Below, in pieces: positions 17,770-27,745 of a stretch of DNA of 64,000 nucleotides (position 1 is its first letter; every line of letters starts with the position of its first letter). The notes under the pieces are model-generated. The model ran no database searches. It saw only the letters and a list, made by a program, of their open reading frames with translations, and had not been told where the DNA came from. The stretch covers positions 1 to 64,000 of the forward strand of contig NZ_JAMQPV010000001.1 of NCBI RefSeq assembly GCF_026151395.1, given 5' to 3'. The position numbers were made by a program, and so were the translations under genes. This stretch comes from Leptospira limi. Its GTDB lineage: Bacteria; Spirochaetota; Leptospiria; Leptospirales; Leptospiraceae.

Positions 17770-17870
17770 AAATCCTCCGTAGATCTTCTAAGAAATGAAA
17801 AGAGTAAAATTTTGGAAATCATTTATCCTTTTGAAATAAATTGTTATAAAAAATCGTCTGAACCATTAAA

Positions 17871-19925
17871 ATGAGATTATCACTAATGAGATTTCTGTCA
17901 AAAATTTCTATCCAAAGTCGACTATTACTATTCCCTCTTCCTCTCATTGTTTCATTACTATTTATTTTATTTTTATTAGTCCAATCACAAAACGAAACCC
18001 TAGAATTTTCTAGAAAAGAACAACTTGGGTTGGTAATCATCCAACCTATTTCTGCAACATACCGAGAGGGTTTACGTAGATTAAAAATTGGGCAAGAGTC
18101 TACCAAGGAATTAATTCCTCTTCTTCAAGAGATCAAAAAACAAATCTTAGAAACTGAGATCATTAACATAAATGCAGATGAAGTAACTAATCTTGATAAA
18201 TATACAAAAATGAATTCATTTGATCAGACTACCACACTCCAATTTCTAAATGAAACACAGGAACTATTATTAAAAGTTGGAGACCTATCAAATTTAATCT
18301 TAGATCCAGAAGTAGATTCCTATTACCAAATGGAAATCGTATTGTTCCGCGTACCATCCTTGTACCAAAACATTTCTTTGTTAAAGGAAATGATCCGAAA
18401 TGAATACTTAGGTTCAAATGCAAAATCGAAAAGCTTTTCAGATGAAAGCCTTACAAAAGCCATCTTAACTATCAATGGAATTGAAGTAACTTGCAGAGAA
18501 ATTAGTAAATCGTATAAAAAATCATATGACGCTACCCTAAAATACAAAAACGAATTGGAAGAAGTGAAAAAGAATGCAGAGATTTCTTGTTCCGAATACA
18601 TAGGTAAACTTAAAAAAACTCTTTTACAAAATCAAATCAAGCCACCATCAGCTGAAATACTATTTACAACTATCCACGAAGGTACCACTATCGCAGCCAA
18701 CATCCAGGAAAAATCAAATATCCTTCTCGGACAAATGATAAGCGACCGCGTGCAATTACTCACCTGGAAACGAAATTTTAACATCATTTTGGTATTCATT
18801 TCCTTACTGATATCTAGTGTTTTCGTATATTTTATCTTCAAAAGTGTCAATGATCCCTTAAAACAAGTACTTGTAAAAATAGACGAACTCTCAAGTGGTG
18901 AGGCTGATCTAACGAATAAATTACCAGACTTTGGGAACAATGAAATTGGGAAAATTACTTATTCTATCAATTTATTTTTAGAAAATTTAAACCAGATCAT
19001 GAACCAATTGAAAATGTCAGTTAGTGAATCTGAAAAAGTATCATCAAAATTAAAACAAGATGCAATTTCTGTTTCTGATAACGCAACATCGCTTGCTTCT
19101 GTATCTGAAGAATCTGCAGCCTCGTTGGAAGAGTTGACCACATCTTTTGAAATTATGTTCGAATTCATCACGAATGAAACAAAGAATATAGTAAAAATTA
19201 CAGAAGAAATGACAACGATCAAAAGCTCTATAGCAAATATCGAAAGGGCTCTATTGCAATTAACGGAACTTTCGGATCAATCAACGTCTCTTGCAAATTC
19301 GGGGAATAAATCGATACAAAATACCGATATAACAATGACTGAAATCCGATCTGTGACGAAGGAAATCACTGGGATCATTGATTTGATAACAGAAATTTCC
19401 GAAAGAACCAACTTACTTGCATTAAATGCAAGTATTGAAGCAGCGCGCGCTGGTGATGCTGGAATGGGTTTTGCAGTAGTAGCAGAAGAGATTTCAAAAC
19501 TTGCAGACAAAACACAATCTTCAGTGAAAAGTATAAAAAAGTTAATCGATAAAAGTCATCTCGTTGTCAATGAAGGTTCCAGCCATGTTATGGAAGCTGT
19601 GAATGCACTGAGTGAGATTGTGGGTCAATCAAAACGGATGAATAATGCTGTTAATCATTTAAAAGAAGAAATGACAACTCAATCCAAAAGTTTACTGAGC
19701 GTTACAAGCGAACTCAATGGATTGGAAGAGATGGCGCGAACGATCGAATTCTCAAGTAGAGAACAGAAAAAAGCATCGGAGGATATGGTTAATACGGTGA
19801 ATACATTATCCGGAAATGCCCAAGAACTTGCCAATAATTCAGAAGATTTAAACCAAGTGAGCCAAAAAATTGGAGACATTGCATCTAACATTGCCGTAAT
19901 TACAAATACTTTTCGTACCCATTAA
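17871..19925 (+). CDS. Methyl-accepting chemotaxis protein
   Basis: This 684-residue receptor has a first transmembrane helix at about 20-42, a periplasmic sensor of about 260 residues that is almost entirely helical, and a second helix at about 302-324. A HAMP domain follows (from [17 protein letters not shown]), then the long signalling hairpin. The tip that binds CheA and CheW is [20 protein letters not shown] and its flanks. The ligand is unknown. A second ATG at 17886 is an alternative start; neither has a clear Shine-Dalgarno. No che genes are adjacent, as is usual for dispersed receptors. Confidence 0.9.
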   Translation: MRLSLMRFLSKISIQSRLLLFPLPLIVSLLFILFLLVQSQNETLEFSRKEQLGLVIIQPISATYREGLRRLKIGQESTKELIPLLQEIKKQILETEIININADEVTNLDKYTKMNSFDQTTTLQFLNETQELLLKVGDLSNLILDPEVDSYYQMEIVLFRVPSLYQNISLLKEMIRNEYLGSNAKSKSFSDESLTKAILTINGIEVTCREISKSYKKSYDATLKYKNELEEVKKNAEISCSEYIGKLKKTLLQNQIKPPSAEILFTTIHEGTTIAANIQEKSNILLGQMISDRVQLLTWKRNFNIILVFISLLISSVFVYFIFKSVNDPLKQVLVKIDELSSGEADLTNKLPDFGNNEIGKITYSINLFLENLNQIMNQLKMSVSESEKVSSKLKQDAISVSDNATSLASVSEESAASLEELTTSFEIMFEFITNETKNIVKITEEMTTIKSSIANIERALLQLTELSDQSTSLANSGNKSIQNTDITMTEIRSVTKEITGIIDLITEISERTNLLALNASIEAARAGDAGMGFAVVAEEISKLADKTQSSVKSIKKLIDKSHLVVNEGSSHVMEAVNALSEIVGQSKRMNNAVNHLKEEMTTQSKSLLSVTSELNGLEEMARTIEFSSREQKKASEDMVNTVNTLSGNAQELANNSEDLNQVSQKIGDIASNIAVITNTFRTH

Positions 19926-20024
19926 TAAAGGTATTTTTTAATTATACCACCTAACGGATACAGGATTTTTTCAATTCTGAAATTTGTTTGCTAAAAAATT
20001 GTATGGATTCCCTTTTTGGTCATC

Positions 20025-21104
20025 ATGGGATCCACTGTAACCAAAAAAGTCAATACTAAAGTAAACTTCTTAATTCAATTTTATATAATACTAACGTTCG
20101 TTTGTATTTTGAATTGTCAGAATTTCAAAGTTTACAATAATGAAAACAATCAATTTCAGTATTTGATCTCGATACAATTTTTTAATGATATCGCATTTGC
20201 TTCCGAACTCCAACAAAGAGCCAAAATTCAAATTGGTTCCCTTCCTAATTCTCCACCAGGTTCAGAAGATGACACAGAAGCAAAAATCAAATTGGGGAAT
20301 AAACTATTTCGTGATATTAATTTGTCTGCCAATCAAATCCAAGCATGTGTTACCTGCCATCCCATTGATGGTAGATCTGCTGGTATGGATCGTCAAACAA
20401 CTCCAAGAGGTACCTTTGGCCAACAGGGGAAACGGAATACACCAACAATTTTTAATGTTGGGTTTAATTCTGTACTATTTTGGGATGGAAGGAGAAATTC
20501 ACTCTATGACCAAGCAATTGACCCATTTATCAATCCATTAGAAATGTCATTGTCATCGGAATCTGAACTGATACAAAAAATCCAGAATGATCCCTCTTAT
20601 AGTCATTATTTTGTGAGTGCCTACCCAGAAAACCCAAACATCAATATACACAATGTTAGATTATCATTATCCGCCTTTGAAAGGAGTTTAGTTTCTAAAT
20701 CAAAATTTGATGATTTTGTTATGGGTAACTTACTGATCTTCAATCGACAGGAACTGGAGGGACTGAATATTTTTTTAGAAGTTGGATGCACTAATTGCCA
20801 TTCAGGATACCTGTTAGGCGGTAACAATCTCTCTAAGCTTCAATCCGCCATCTTATACAATCCAAATGATTTTGGTAGGTTTGAAGTAACAGATGATTCA
20901 AACGATCGATATTTATTTAAAATTCCAAGCTTAAGAAATGTTACTTTAACTCAACCATATTTTCATGATGGAAGTGTAACATCGCTTAAAGAGACAATTG
21001 AAAGGATGAATGAGTACAATTTGAACAGGCGATTGGCAAGTTCAGAAATGGATTTGCTGATTGTATTCTTAAAAACTCTGTCTGATAAAACTAAATCTAA
21101 TTAA
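20025..21104 (+). CDS. Di-haem cytochrome c peroxidase family lipoprotein
   Basis: From the ATG at 20025 the protein has 359 residues. Its signal peptide ends in VCILNC, a likely lipobox. Two c-type haem motifs are present: CVTCH (108-112) and CTNCH (255-259). The sequence between them (GTFGQQGKRNTPTIFNVGF, FWDGRRNSLYDQAIDPF) fits the CcpA/MauG family. These proteins reduce hydrogen peroxide or carry out oxidative modification in the periplasm. The gene ends just before a cobalamin riboswitch, although that RNA is downstream and so does not obviously control it. A TTG at 20016 is an alternative start. Confidence 0.85.
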   Translation: MGSTVTKKVNTKVNFLIQFYIILTFVCILNCQNFKVYNNENNQFQYLISIQFFNDIAFASELQQRAKIQIGSLPNSPPGSEDDTEAKIKLGNKLFRDINLSANQIQACVTCHPIDGRSAGMDRQTTPRGTFGQQGKRNTPTIFNVGFNSVLFWDGRRNSLYDQAIDPFINPLEMSLSSESELIQKIQNDPSYSHYFVSAYPENPNINIHNVRLSLSAFERSLVSKSKFDDFVMGNLLIFNRQELEGLNIFLEVGCTNCHSGYLLGGNNLSKLQSAILYNPNDFGRFEVTDDSNDRYLFKIPSLRNVTLTQPYFHDGSVTSLKETIERMNEYNLNRRLASSEMDLLIVFLKTLSDKTKSN

Positions 21105-21124
21105 ATCTATTGACGCAAAATAAT

Positions 21125-21245
21125 GCACAGACAAATGTGACAATACCTTCAGGGAGGAAACAGGTGAGAATCCTGTGCTGACCCGCAACTGTAATACAGA
21201 AAATAGATAATACCTTTTTCTGTTGAGCCAGATCTTCCCCGCAAT
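21125..21245 (+). promoter_or_regulatory. Cobalamin (B12) riboswitch
   Basis: The conserved core is visible: CAGGGAGGAAACAGGTGAGA, then ATCCTGTGCTGACCCGCAAC followed by TGTAA, and a distal GAGCCAGATC block with a closing CCCCGC. These correspond to the B12-box and neighbouring conserved joins of cobalamin aptamers. It lies 20 bases after the peroxidase stop and about 215 bases before a lipoprotein start. It should lower expression of the downstream lipoproteins when adenosyl- or another cobalamin is bound; that direction is family knowledge, not shown here. Confidence 0.9.
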
Positions 21246-21307
21246 GTTTTCTCGTGGATTGGGAACTTTGCACACTTATACTCTTTATTTTCAATAGAGA
21301 GCATAAA

Positions 21308-21336
21308 GGGGCCCCGAAGGAAAATTCGGGGCACCC
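21308..21336 (+). other. Stable GC-rich hairpin between riboswitch and lipoprotein gene
   Basis: GCCCCGAA (21311-21318) pairs perfectly with TTCGGGGC (21325-21332), extended by GGG/CCC with one bulged A. No T run follows on either strand, so it is not a standard intrinsic terminator. It may be a folding part of the leader RNA between aptamer and ribosome-binding site. Confidence 0.55.
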
Positions 21337-21427
21337 GTATGGAAAACAAAACTATTCGATTATTATCTTTAGATTTGGTATACACATGGATACACTCATG
21401 TTGTATCGACTTTCCGTTTCGCGTTCC

Positions 21428-21451
21428 CCTAAATTTCAAAAAAGATTTAGG
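21428..21451 (+). promoter_or_regulatory. Hairpin masking the ribosome-binding site (riboswitch output)
   Basis: CCTAAAT (21428-21434) is complementary to ATTTAGG (21445-21451), whose end forms part of the Shine-Dalgarno AGGAG at 21449-21453. The start codon is at 21461. When formed, this hairpin would hide the ribosome-binding site, so a translational switch is likely. Confidence 0.55.
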
Positions 21452-21460
21452 AGAATCTAA

Positions 21461-22042
21461 ATGAAAACTTTAATCAAACTAACACTCGTGATGTTATTTG
21501 CACTAGTGATTTCAGCATGTGCAGATACTGGCAAAGTAGACAAATCAGTTGCGGACAATAATCTAGCATTAGGTTTATTAAAAACCGTTGAGTCATCGTC
21601 AAGAGAAGCTGGGCAAATTGAAATTAGAGGAACATATTTGCAAGCAAGTTGTTCTGCTGGTTCTTGCAATACACCGGGCTCCAATACGGTTACAATCCAA
21701 TCCAATTTTGGAACTACAACTGGATATTTATATGTAGATTATGTAAATGGCGCCGGAACGTCAACTTACAGAGTTAATGCAGAAATTGTAGAATTTAGCA
21801 ATACCGATCGAGTTTTGTATTACAAACCTAAAAATAGCGCAAATATTTCTGCACTCATATGGACGATTACAGATGCGAAAGAAATTTTAATTTGTGATGT
21901 ATTTAATGGCAAACCAACGTTAGCTGAAACTAAAACAGACCTTAATTCAAGAAAAGCATCAGGAACAGTTTATACTTCGAATCCAAAGTCTGCTGGATGT
22001 AATGGTTCCTTTGCCTTCAATTTTCTAACGAGAACTTTTTAA
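21461..22042 (+). CDS. B12-riboswitch-controlled lipoprotein
   Basis: This 193-residue protein has a signal peptide ending in LVISAC, a good lipobox. The mature part has Cys residues in LQASCSAGSCN and near the C-terminus (ILICDV, SAGCNGS) and appears rich in beta strands. AGGAG lies seven bases before the ATG. It is the first gene after the cobalamin riboswitch, so a role in B12 capture or in metabolism replaced by B12 is inferred. I recall NCBI naming a neighbouring Leptospira pair the LIC13354 exoprotein and LIC_13355 lipoprotein families, and this could be the former; this is unverified. Confidence 0.7.
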   Translation: MKTLIKLTLVMLFALVISACADTGKVDKSVADNNLALGLLKTVESSSREAGQIEIRGTYLQASCSAGSCNTPGSNTVTIQSNFGTTTGYLYVDYVNGAGTSTYRVNAEIVEFSNTDRVLYYKPKNSANISALIWTITDAKEILICDVFNGKPTLAETKTDLNSRKASGTVYTSNPKSAGCNGSFAFNFLTRTF

Positions 22043-22098
22043 GAAACAAAATTTTGCCTTCATTATTATATCGAATGAAGGCATATAGGAGAACCAAC

Positions 22099-22956
22099 TT
22101 GGGAAACTACCAATTAAAATCAGTCCTATTAATATTCATACTTACCTTTCCTTTTTTACAATGTAAAGAAGAGGAAAATAAAAATGATATTCTATTATCG
22201 TTACTCGCAATTCCAAAGGTAAATAATTCTTCTGGAATTCCATGTCCACCAACGTCTCTACCGACTGACGTCCCAATTGCAAATACAGTTGTCTCCGCCA
22301 ATTCAACTGTGAGTGGATTTAACAATCCGACGAAAGCGATCAATGGCATCTGTGGTGGCGGAGAGTTTTCTGGATCCCTAGATGTATATGCCTTAAATTT
22401 AACGGGGCCAGGTGCTAGTTTGATTTTATCTTGGGCAGGAAAAACAGTTAAGAATGTAATTGGTATTGATTTTATCGTCTATGAAAATCCATTCAGAGTT
22501 TCAGAATCTAGCAATCGTTATGCTTTTGATCCAATGGTAGTACAGGTTTCTTTTAATGGAACCGAATACTGTGGATTTGATCTAAGCGGTTATAATCCGA
22601 GTGTATCTGATAGTAATAAAATATCATCTTGGCCTGGTTTTGCGGGACTTCGACCAGTGATTTACAATATGGCCACGAAACCCTTTACTTTAAATGAATT
22701 ATTTACTCCAACAGGGAACGGATTTTTGTTAGGTGGTGGAGATGGCTTCAATTTAGATGATCTAATTGTTGGCGGACCAGGTGCCAACTGTGATTCATCT
22801 GCTCGATCAATGATTCAAACCAATGGATTTAAATATATAAAAATGATTTCCGCATCAGGTGTGACGAACCCAAACACAGGGAATGGATACACCTATCCAC
22901 ATTCGTATGACAATGGATCTGATATAGATGGTGTTGTTGCAAAATATATAGAATAA
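22099..22956 (+). CDS. B12-riboswitch-linked surface lipoprotein (beta-sandwich)
   Basis: From a TTG at 22099, with AGGAG seven bases upstream, this is a 285-residue protein whose signal peptide ends in FPFLQC (Cys22). The pattern ASLILSWAGK, GIDFIVYENPF, DPMVVQVSFNGTEYCGF, GFAGLRPVIYN, GGGDGFNLDDL, KYIKMISASG and DIDGVVA matches a secreted beta-sandwich family that I know from B12-regulated loci in other phyla (GPDFIVFENxF, GGDAFDLADV). The aspartates in DGFNLDDL and DIDG could bind calcium. It probably acts at the cell surface in corrinoid binding. The TTG is better supported than TTG 22054 or ATG 22075, which lack a Shine-Dalgarno. Confidence 0.75.
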   Translation: MGNYQLKSVLLIFILTFPFLQCKEEENKNDILLSLLAIPKVNNSSGIPCPPTSLPTDVPIANTVVSANSTVSGFNNPTKAINGICGGGEFSGSLDVYALNLTGPGASLILSWAGKTVKNVIGIDFIVYENPFRVSESSNRYAFDPMVVQVSFNGTEYCGFDLSGYNPSVSDSNKISSWPGFAGLRPVIYNMATKPFTLNELFTPTGNGFLLGGGDGFNLDDLIVGGPGANCDSSARSMIQTNGFKYIKMISASGVTNPNTGNGYTYPHSYDNGSDIDGVVAKYIE

Positions 22957-22976
22957 GGGTATTTTCAATTGGTAAC

Positions 22977-23023
22977 CTCAAGTAATCTAATTAGAAAGTA
23001 ATTAGATTACTTGAGTTTTTTTT
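22977..23023 (+). terminator. Strong intrinsic terminator of the B12 lipoprotein unit
   Basis: A perfect 17-pair stem (22977-22993 with 22999-23015) around the loop GAAAG is followed by eight T residues. The opposite strand has no T run, so it acts on the plus strand only. Confidence 0.95.
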
Positions 23024-23076
23024 AGAGATAACAAGAGATAATTTGAATAGGATGGAATACTTCCCAATCAATAATC

Positions 23077-25836
23077 CTAACGCTTGTTACGGCGGCTAGA
23101 CCTTCTCTCCGAACCTCCACCAGAACTAGTGGTTGAAGACACTTGTGGTTTTGTTTTATTGGATTTTAACTCGTTGCCGAACATGTCCACTTCTGCTCTT
23201 TGTTCTTGCCCAATTTTTTTGTACTCTTTTGGCGAAGAATCATCTTGTTTTTTATCCGAATCAGTTACTTCAATTTTTAGTAAAAAAGAAACTACTTCGT
23301 TTTTAAGATTTTCAACCAGTTGATCAAACATCTTAAAACCTTGCAGTTTGTATTCGATGAGTGGATTTTTTTCACCATATCCAACAGTCCAAATCCCTTC
23401 TTTTAAATGGTCCATTGCATATAAGTGTTCTTTCCATCTATGATCTAAAATATCTAGGAAAACATTCCTTTCAATCGATCTCCAAATATCATCTCCAATA
23501 GAAGAAACTTTATATTCGTAAAGTTCTTTTACTAATTTAGATACAACTTCAAATACTTTTAATTGTGGATTAGATTCTTTTTTGAAATCTTTTACTTCTA
23601 TGGTATGCTCGATGCCTAAACTTTGTAACCACTCATTGAGAGACCCTATTTCCCAAGCATCAACATTATTACCTTCACAATATAGAATTACTTGGTTTTC
23701 CACGACTTCGTCAAAAAAATCAACGATGGTTTTGGACATATTTCCTTTGTCCAATAATTCGTTACGAATCCCATAGATATATATTCTTTGGCGGTTCATA
23801 ACATCATCATACTCTAACAAATGTTTCCTGATATCAAAGTTGTGGCCTTCGACTCGTTTTTGTGCCCTTGCAATTGCATTGGAGACCATACTGTGTTCCA
23901 ATTCTTGACCTTCAGGCATTTTTAAAGTGTCCATGATACGTGCGATACGATCAGAACCAAAAATTCTCATCAAATCATCTTGTAACGATAAATAAAATCT
24001 TGAGGATCCTGGATCACCTTGTCGACCTGACCTTCCACGAAGTTGGTTATCAATCCTTCTTGATTCATGTCGTTCAGAACCAATGATATGAAGACCACCT
24101 GCTCCAATGACAAAATCATGGTCTACTTTCCATTTTTTTGCATCTGTTAAAATTTTGAGACATTCTTTTTTGATTGTTTCATTTCGAACGTCCGCAATTT
24201 TTCCTTCTGCTTCATCAAACTTTTGTTTAATGAGACATTCACGAAAACTATAGATTACTTCTAATTCATTTTTGTTTTTGATTCCTAATGAATCGCATTT
24301 ATCATCTAATTTTTCTAAATCATCTTTGTATTTAGGAGCACCACCAAGAACAATATCTGTTCCCCGACCTGCCATATTCGTAGCAATTGTGATGGCTCCT
24401 GGTTTACCAGCGTTGGCTACAATTTCTGATTCTCTTTCGTGTTGTTTTGCATTTAAAACGTTGTGTTGGATTCCATGTGAGAATAATAGTTTAGATAAAA
24501 CTTCCGATTTTTCAATTGAAATTGTTCCAACTAACACCGGCTGTTTCCTCGAAACTTTTTCTTGGATATCTTTTACGACTGCATCAAACTTTTCTCGTTC
24601 CGTTTTGTATACACGATCAGGTAAATCTTGACGTTGGATTTTTAAATTAGATGGAATTACAATGACATCTAGGTTATAGATTTTTTTAAATTCCTCGGCT
24701 TCCGTATCAGCTGTTCCTGTCATACCAGCTAGTTTTTTATAAATGCGGAAATAATTTTGGAAGGTAATGGATGCTAATGTTTGTGATTCACGTGCAATGG
24801 GAACACCTTCTTTAGCTTCCAATGACTGATGCAAACCATCCGAGTAACGTCTTCCTTTCATAAGACGGCCTGTAAACTCATCAACAATGATCACTTCACC
24901 ATCTTGCACTACATAATCTTTGTCTTTAAAAAAGATTTTATGTGCTTTTAGAGCCTGTTGTACGTGGTGTACAAGCTCAATATTCTCAGCGTGGTATAGG
25001 TTTTCCACTTCCAATAAGTTTTCCACATGATGAACACCAGCTTCTGACAAAATTACATTTTTTGCCTTTTCATCAATCTCGAAGTCTTCTCCTTCGATTA
25101 ACTTAGGAATGATTTTATTTACCTTCAGGTATTTGTCAGTGGATTCTTCTGCTGGACCTGAAATTATGAGCGGGGTTCTTGCTTCATCAATTAGGATAGA
25201 GTCAACCTCATCCACAATGGCAAAGTTATGTTGTCTTTGGACACGGTGTTCTTTGTAACTCACCATATTATCACGCAAATAATCAAAACCAAATTCGTTG
25301 TTAGTTCCGTAAGTTATATCGGAATTATAGGCCACTTTACGTTCTTCGTGATCCATATCATGTTGAATGACACCAACAGACACTTTTAAAAATTCAAAAA
25401 CAGGACGCATCCAATTCGCATCCCTCTTCGCCAAATAGTCGTTAACGGTAACTACATGTACTCCTTCACCAGAAAGTGAATTGAGATAAATGGGAAGTGT
25501 AGATGTCAATGTCTTACCTTCACCAGTTTTCATTTCAGAAATATTGCCCCAATGTAAAGAAATTCCACCCATCATCTGAACATCGAAATGGCGCATACCT
25601 AATGTACGATACGCAACTTCTCTTACAGTCGCAAATGCTTCTGGTAAAATATCATCAAGAGTTTCCCCGTTTGCCAATCTTTCTTTAAACTTAAGTGTTT
25701 GAGAGGAAAGTGTTTCATCGTCCATCGCTTTGATTGAAACTTCAAATGAATTGATTGCTTCTACGATTGGATTGAGCCTTTTTAAATCTCTTTCGTATTT
25801 GCTACCGAATAGTATAGTTAAGATTTTTTGAAACAT
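23077..25836 (-). CDS. secA: Protein translocase ATPase SecA
   Basis: SecA drives unfolded proteins through the SecYEG channel. The protein has 919 residues, close to E. coli SecA (901). Walker A is MKTGEGKT (102-109), the DEAD-type Walker B is [18 protein letters not shown], and [13 protein letters not shown] and [19 protein letters not shown] are motifs of the second ATPase domain. The C-terminus is a Ser/Gly/Arg-rich tail ([20 protein letters not shown]) without the usual zinc-binding Cys cluster that contacts SecB. The start at 25836 gives the expected N-terminal helix. A glutamine amidotransferase gene lies 10 bases upstream. Confidence 0.98.
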   Translation of the reverse strand: MFQKILTILFGSKYERDLKRLNPIVEAINSFEVSIKAMDDETLSSQTLKFKERLANGETLDDILPEAFATVREVAYRTLGMRHFDVQMMGGISLHWGNISEMKTGEGKTLTSTLPIYLNSLSGEGVHVVTVNDYLAKRDANWMRPVFEFLKVSVGVIQHDMDHEERKVAYNSDITYGTNNEFGFDYLRDNMVSYKEHRVQRQHNFAIVDEVDSILIDEARTPLIISGPAEESTDKYLKVNKIIPKLIEGEDFEIDEKAKNVILSEAGVHHVENLLEVENLYHAENIELVHHVQQALKAHKIFFKDKDYVVQDGEVIIVDEFTGRLMKGRRYSDGLHQSLEAKEGVPIARESQTLASITFQNYFRIYKKLAGMTGTADTEAEEFKKIYNLDVIVIPSNLKIQRQDLPDRVYKTEREKFDAVVKDIQEKVSRKQPVLVGTISIEKSEVLSKLLFSHGIQHNVLNAKQHERESEIVANAGKPGAITIATNMAGRGTDIVLGGAPKYKDDLEKLDDKCDSLGIKNKNELEVIYSFRECLIKQKFDEAEGKIADVRNETIKKECLKILTDAKKWKVDHDFVIGAGGLHIIGSERHESRRIDNQLRGRSGRQGDPGSSRFYLSLQDDLMRIFGSDRIARIMDTLKMPEGQELEHSMVSNAIARAQKRVEGHNFDIRKHLLEYDDVMNRQRIYIYGIRNELLDKGNMSKTIVDFFDEVVENQVILYCEGNNVDAWEIGSLNEWLQSLGIEHTIEVKDFKKESNPQLKVFEVVSKLVKELYEYKVSSIGDDIWRSIERNVFLDILDHRWKEHLYAMDHLKEGIWTVGYGEKNPLIEYKLQGFKMFDQLVENLKNEVVSFLLKIEVTDSDKKQDDSSPKEYKKIGQEQRAEVDMFGNELKSNKTKPQVSSTTSSGGGSERRSSRRNKR

Positions 25837-25846
25837 GTATTGTCCG

Positions 25847-26536
25847 TTATAAATTTATAATATTGCTAAATATGATTTTGGCATTTTCTTCCATGATTTT
25901 CTGTTTAGAATCGATGTTAGAAAAATCTCCATTGCCCTTAGAGATAAACTCCCTATGGACATTTTGCCAAACTTGTAACATTCCCAACGTTGGTTCTAAA
26001 TGAGTTTGGAAAGCGAAAACTTTGTTTTTGTATGAAAACATTTGGTTTGCGTAAAACTCACTGGCAAGTAAATGATCGGCACCAACAGGAATATCAAAAA
26101 TATCTTCGTGCAAATGGAATGCCATGATAGATTCTTTTTGAATTCCAGAAAAGATAGGATGTTCTGGTTTTAAAATTTGAAGTTCGGAAAAACCTGTTTC
26201 CGGACCCTTTGTTCCAGGCCTCACATTTGCACCTAATGCCCGTGCTATGATTTGAGACCCCAAACAAACTCCAATTAATTTTTTATTGGGTAAAGAGATT
26301 ACATTTTCAACAATTTCGTAATATGGTTTAAAAAATTCCTGTTTATCAGGATCGGCAACTGACTGCGGACCACCTAACATGACTATCAAATCAAAATTCA
26401 AATGAATCTCTGGCATCAAATGGACACGAGAATCATAAGCATTATGGTAACTGATACGATATCCTTTTCCTCGTAAAAGTGGTTCTAAAATTCCAGGACC
26501 TTCACAATCAATGAATCTGATAATCACTGCTCTCAT
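25847..26536 (-). CDS. Class I glutamine amidotransferase-like protein
   Basis: This 229-residue stand-alone GATase-1 domain resembles the GMP-synthase-like subgroup. The catalytic triad appears complete: Cys91 in GVCLGSQ, His179 and Glu181 in FQTHLEPT. The oxyanion region is MLGGPQSV. No synthase domain is fused, so the acceptor is unknown; relatives hydrolyse gamma-glutamyl bonds. It overlaps the TlpA-like gene by four bases and precedes secA by 10, so three genes probably share a transcript. Confidence 0.85.
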   Translation of the reverse strand: MRAVIIRFIDCEGPGILEPLLRGKGYRISYHNAYDSRVHLMPEIHLNFDLIVMLGGPQSVADPDKQEFFKPYYEIVENVISLPNKKLIGVCLGSQIIARALGANVRPGTKGPETGFSELQILKPEHPIFSGIQKESIMAFHLHEDIFDIPVGADHLLASEFYANQMFSYKNKVFAFQTHLEPTLGMLQVWQNVHREFISKGNGDFSNIDSKQKIMEENAKIIFSNIINL

Positions 26537-27123
26537 ATAGATTCCATTCCGAATTGGTAACGAAAGAAATTGAATTTAGGATCTTTCTCTATCGTTTCTT
26601 TTGTTGTAAGCTCCGAGATTGAACCTAAGAAGTTATAATACAATCTCAATGGTTTTGTTTCGAAAAGCAATGTTTCGGGTGTTCCTGTCACAAGGCCACC
26701 TTCTTTTACTCGAAAAGGTTTCTTCATAAAGATGATAGGAATTTGGATATTACGATTTTTGATTTCAACCTTCATTCTTTCTTTTGCCAATTGGTACACT
26801 TGACCAAACGGAAGTTCGTCGGTGACATCAGGAACAATTTGGTATGGATCAACGACCATATAAATTGCTTTTGTAGGAAATTTGTTTTGGATTTCGGCGT
26901 ATAATAAATTCAATGCGGGAATTTCTTTCCAACATGGCACACAGTCTGGAGAATACACATTCATTGCAATTTGGTCTTTTGCCAAGTTTGCAAAGGTGAT
27001 TTCTTCCCCATCTGCGGTGACACCAACAAACGAAGTTTCTCCGTAGTAGGAGGATTTCGCAGGTGCGCAAGTAATGAGACATAAACTAATCAATAAACTG
27101 AGGGGGGTCTTCATAAATCCCAT
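26533..27123 (-). CDS. Thioredoxin-like lipoprotein (TlpA/ResA type)
   Basis: The 196-residue protein has a signal peptide ending in LCLITC (Cys19). A thioredoxin fold follows, with the active site SPDCVPCWKEIP (CxxC at 61-64). Such membrane-anchored proteins reduce disulfides in the periplasm, for example in cytochrome c maturation. The typical cis-proline after the fourth strand could be in NIQIPIIF. The ATG at 27114 is an alternative start. The gene overlaps the amidotransferase gene downstream. Confidence 0.8.
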   Translation of the reverse strand: MGFMKTPLSLLISLCLITCAPAKSSYYGETSFVGVTADGEEITFANLAKDQIAMNVYSPDCVPCWKEIPALNLLYAEIQNKFPTKAIYMVVDPYQIVPDVTDELPFGQVYQLAKERMKVEIKNRNIQIPIIFMKKPFRVKEGGLVTGTPETLLFETKPLRLYYNFLGSISELTTKETIEKDPKFNFFRYQFGMESI

Positions 27124-27260
27124 ATTTTGGACGGTCCATCCCCATGGTTTGGACTAGGAGAACGTCTGTAAAGTCCGTTTTCGAACTTTCCCTTGACATA
27201 TGACCCGCATGCCCCACTCTGGTCTAACGTTCCACTCTCTTCCCCAGGAATTTATAAAAA

Positions 27261-27734
27261 ATGAGCCAATCACAGAAAGAAGACTTCGATATCGTATCCT
27301 TAATAGAACTTTGCCGGGAAAAAAAATACGAAACATGTGTGGCCGGTTTCAGTGCGATCGACAAAATCGAAAAAATCACTCTTCCTAAAAAATTAAAAAA
27401 TCGTAAACTCACTGTCCAAGCACTTTATGCACTCACAAACGACTTAGTGCAATGGAAATACCTTTCTTCCGAAGAAAAAGCACTCCTCCAAGCAGAAAAA
27501 GACAAACTTGCAGGTGTCACATCCACTGCGGGAACATCATTTGCTCCTCATGCAGAAGAAGACATCGAAGAAGATTTTATCCCTGAAGAAGAAGCTAAAA
27601 AACCAGAATTTGAAGATGGTTATGAAGATGAATTTGGTGATGATACTGAAGAGGAAGAAGAGGATGATGACGACGATGATTTCGACGACGACTCTGATGA
27701 CGAAGAGGATTCAGATGAGGAAGAAGAGGATTAG
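27261..27734 (+). CDS. Acidic-tailed protein, possibly RNA polymerase omega-like
   Basis: This is a 157-residue protein. Residues 1-90 are globular: EKKYETCVAGFSAIDKIEK and NRKLTVQALYALTNDLVQW have the spacing and hydrophobic pattern of the omega subunit core (kYElvlxAxxRAxxL ... kxxtVxALxEixxgkv), though the conserved Arg is absent. Residues 97-157 are nearly all Asp and Glu, like the tail of the Firmicutes delta subunit. An omega-related factor is a guess from pattern only. The downstream Maf-like gene begins within a few bases of the stop codon. Confidence 0.5.
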   Translation: MSQSQKEDFDIVSLIELCREKKYETCVAGFSAIDKIEKITLPKKLKNRKLTVQALYALTNDLVQWKYLSSEEKALLQAEKDKLAGVTSTAGTSFAPHAEEDIEEDFIPEEEAKKPEFEDGYEDEFGDDTEEEEEDDDDDDFDDDSDDEEDSDEEEED

Positions 27735-27745
27735 AGGTTAGCCCC

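Noticed and set aside
21308..21336. GC-rich hairpin as riboswitch terminator
   Set aside because: No run of T follows on the plus strand; recorded as a hairpin instead.
21149..21439. Minus-strand open frames over the B12 leader
   Set aside because: They read the complement of the riboswitch and hairpins; no start signals and no plausible protein.
27193..27198. TTGACA as a promoter for the acidic-tailed protein
   Set aside because: No acceptable -10 hexamer at 16-18 bases downstream.
27508..27741. Lys/Met-rich open frame over the acidic protein
   Set aside because: It is the shifted reading of the Asp/Glu repeat codons (GAT/GAA read as ATG/AAG).
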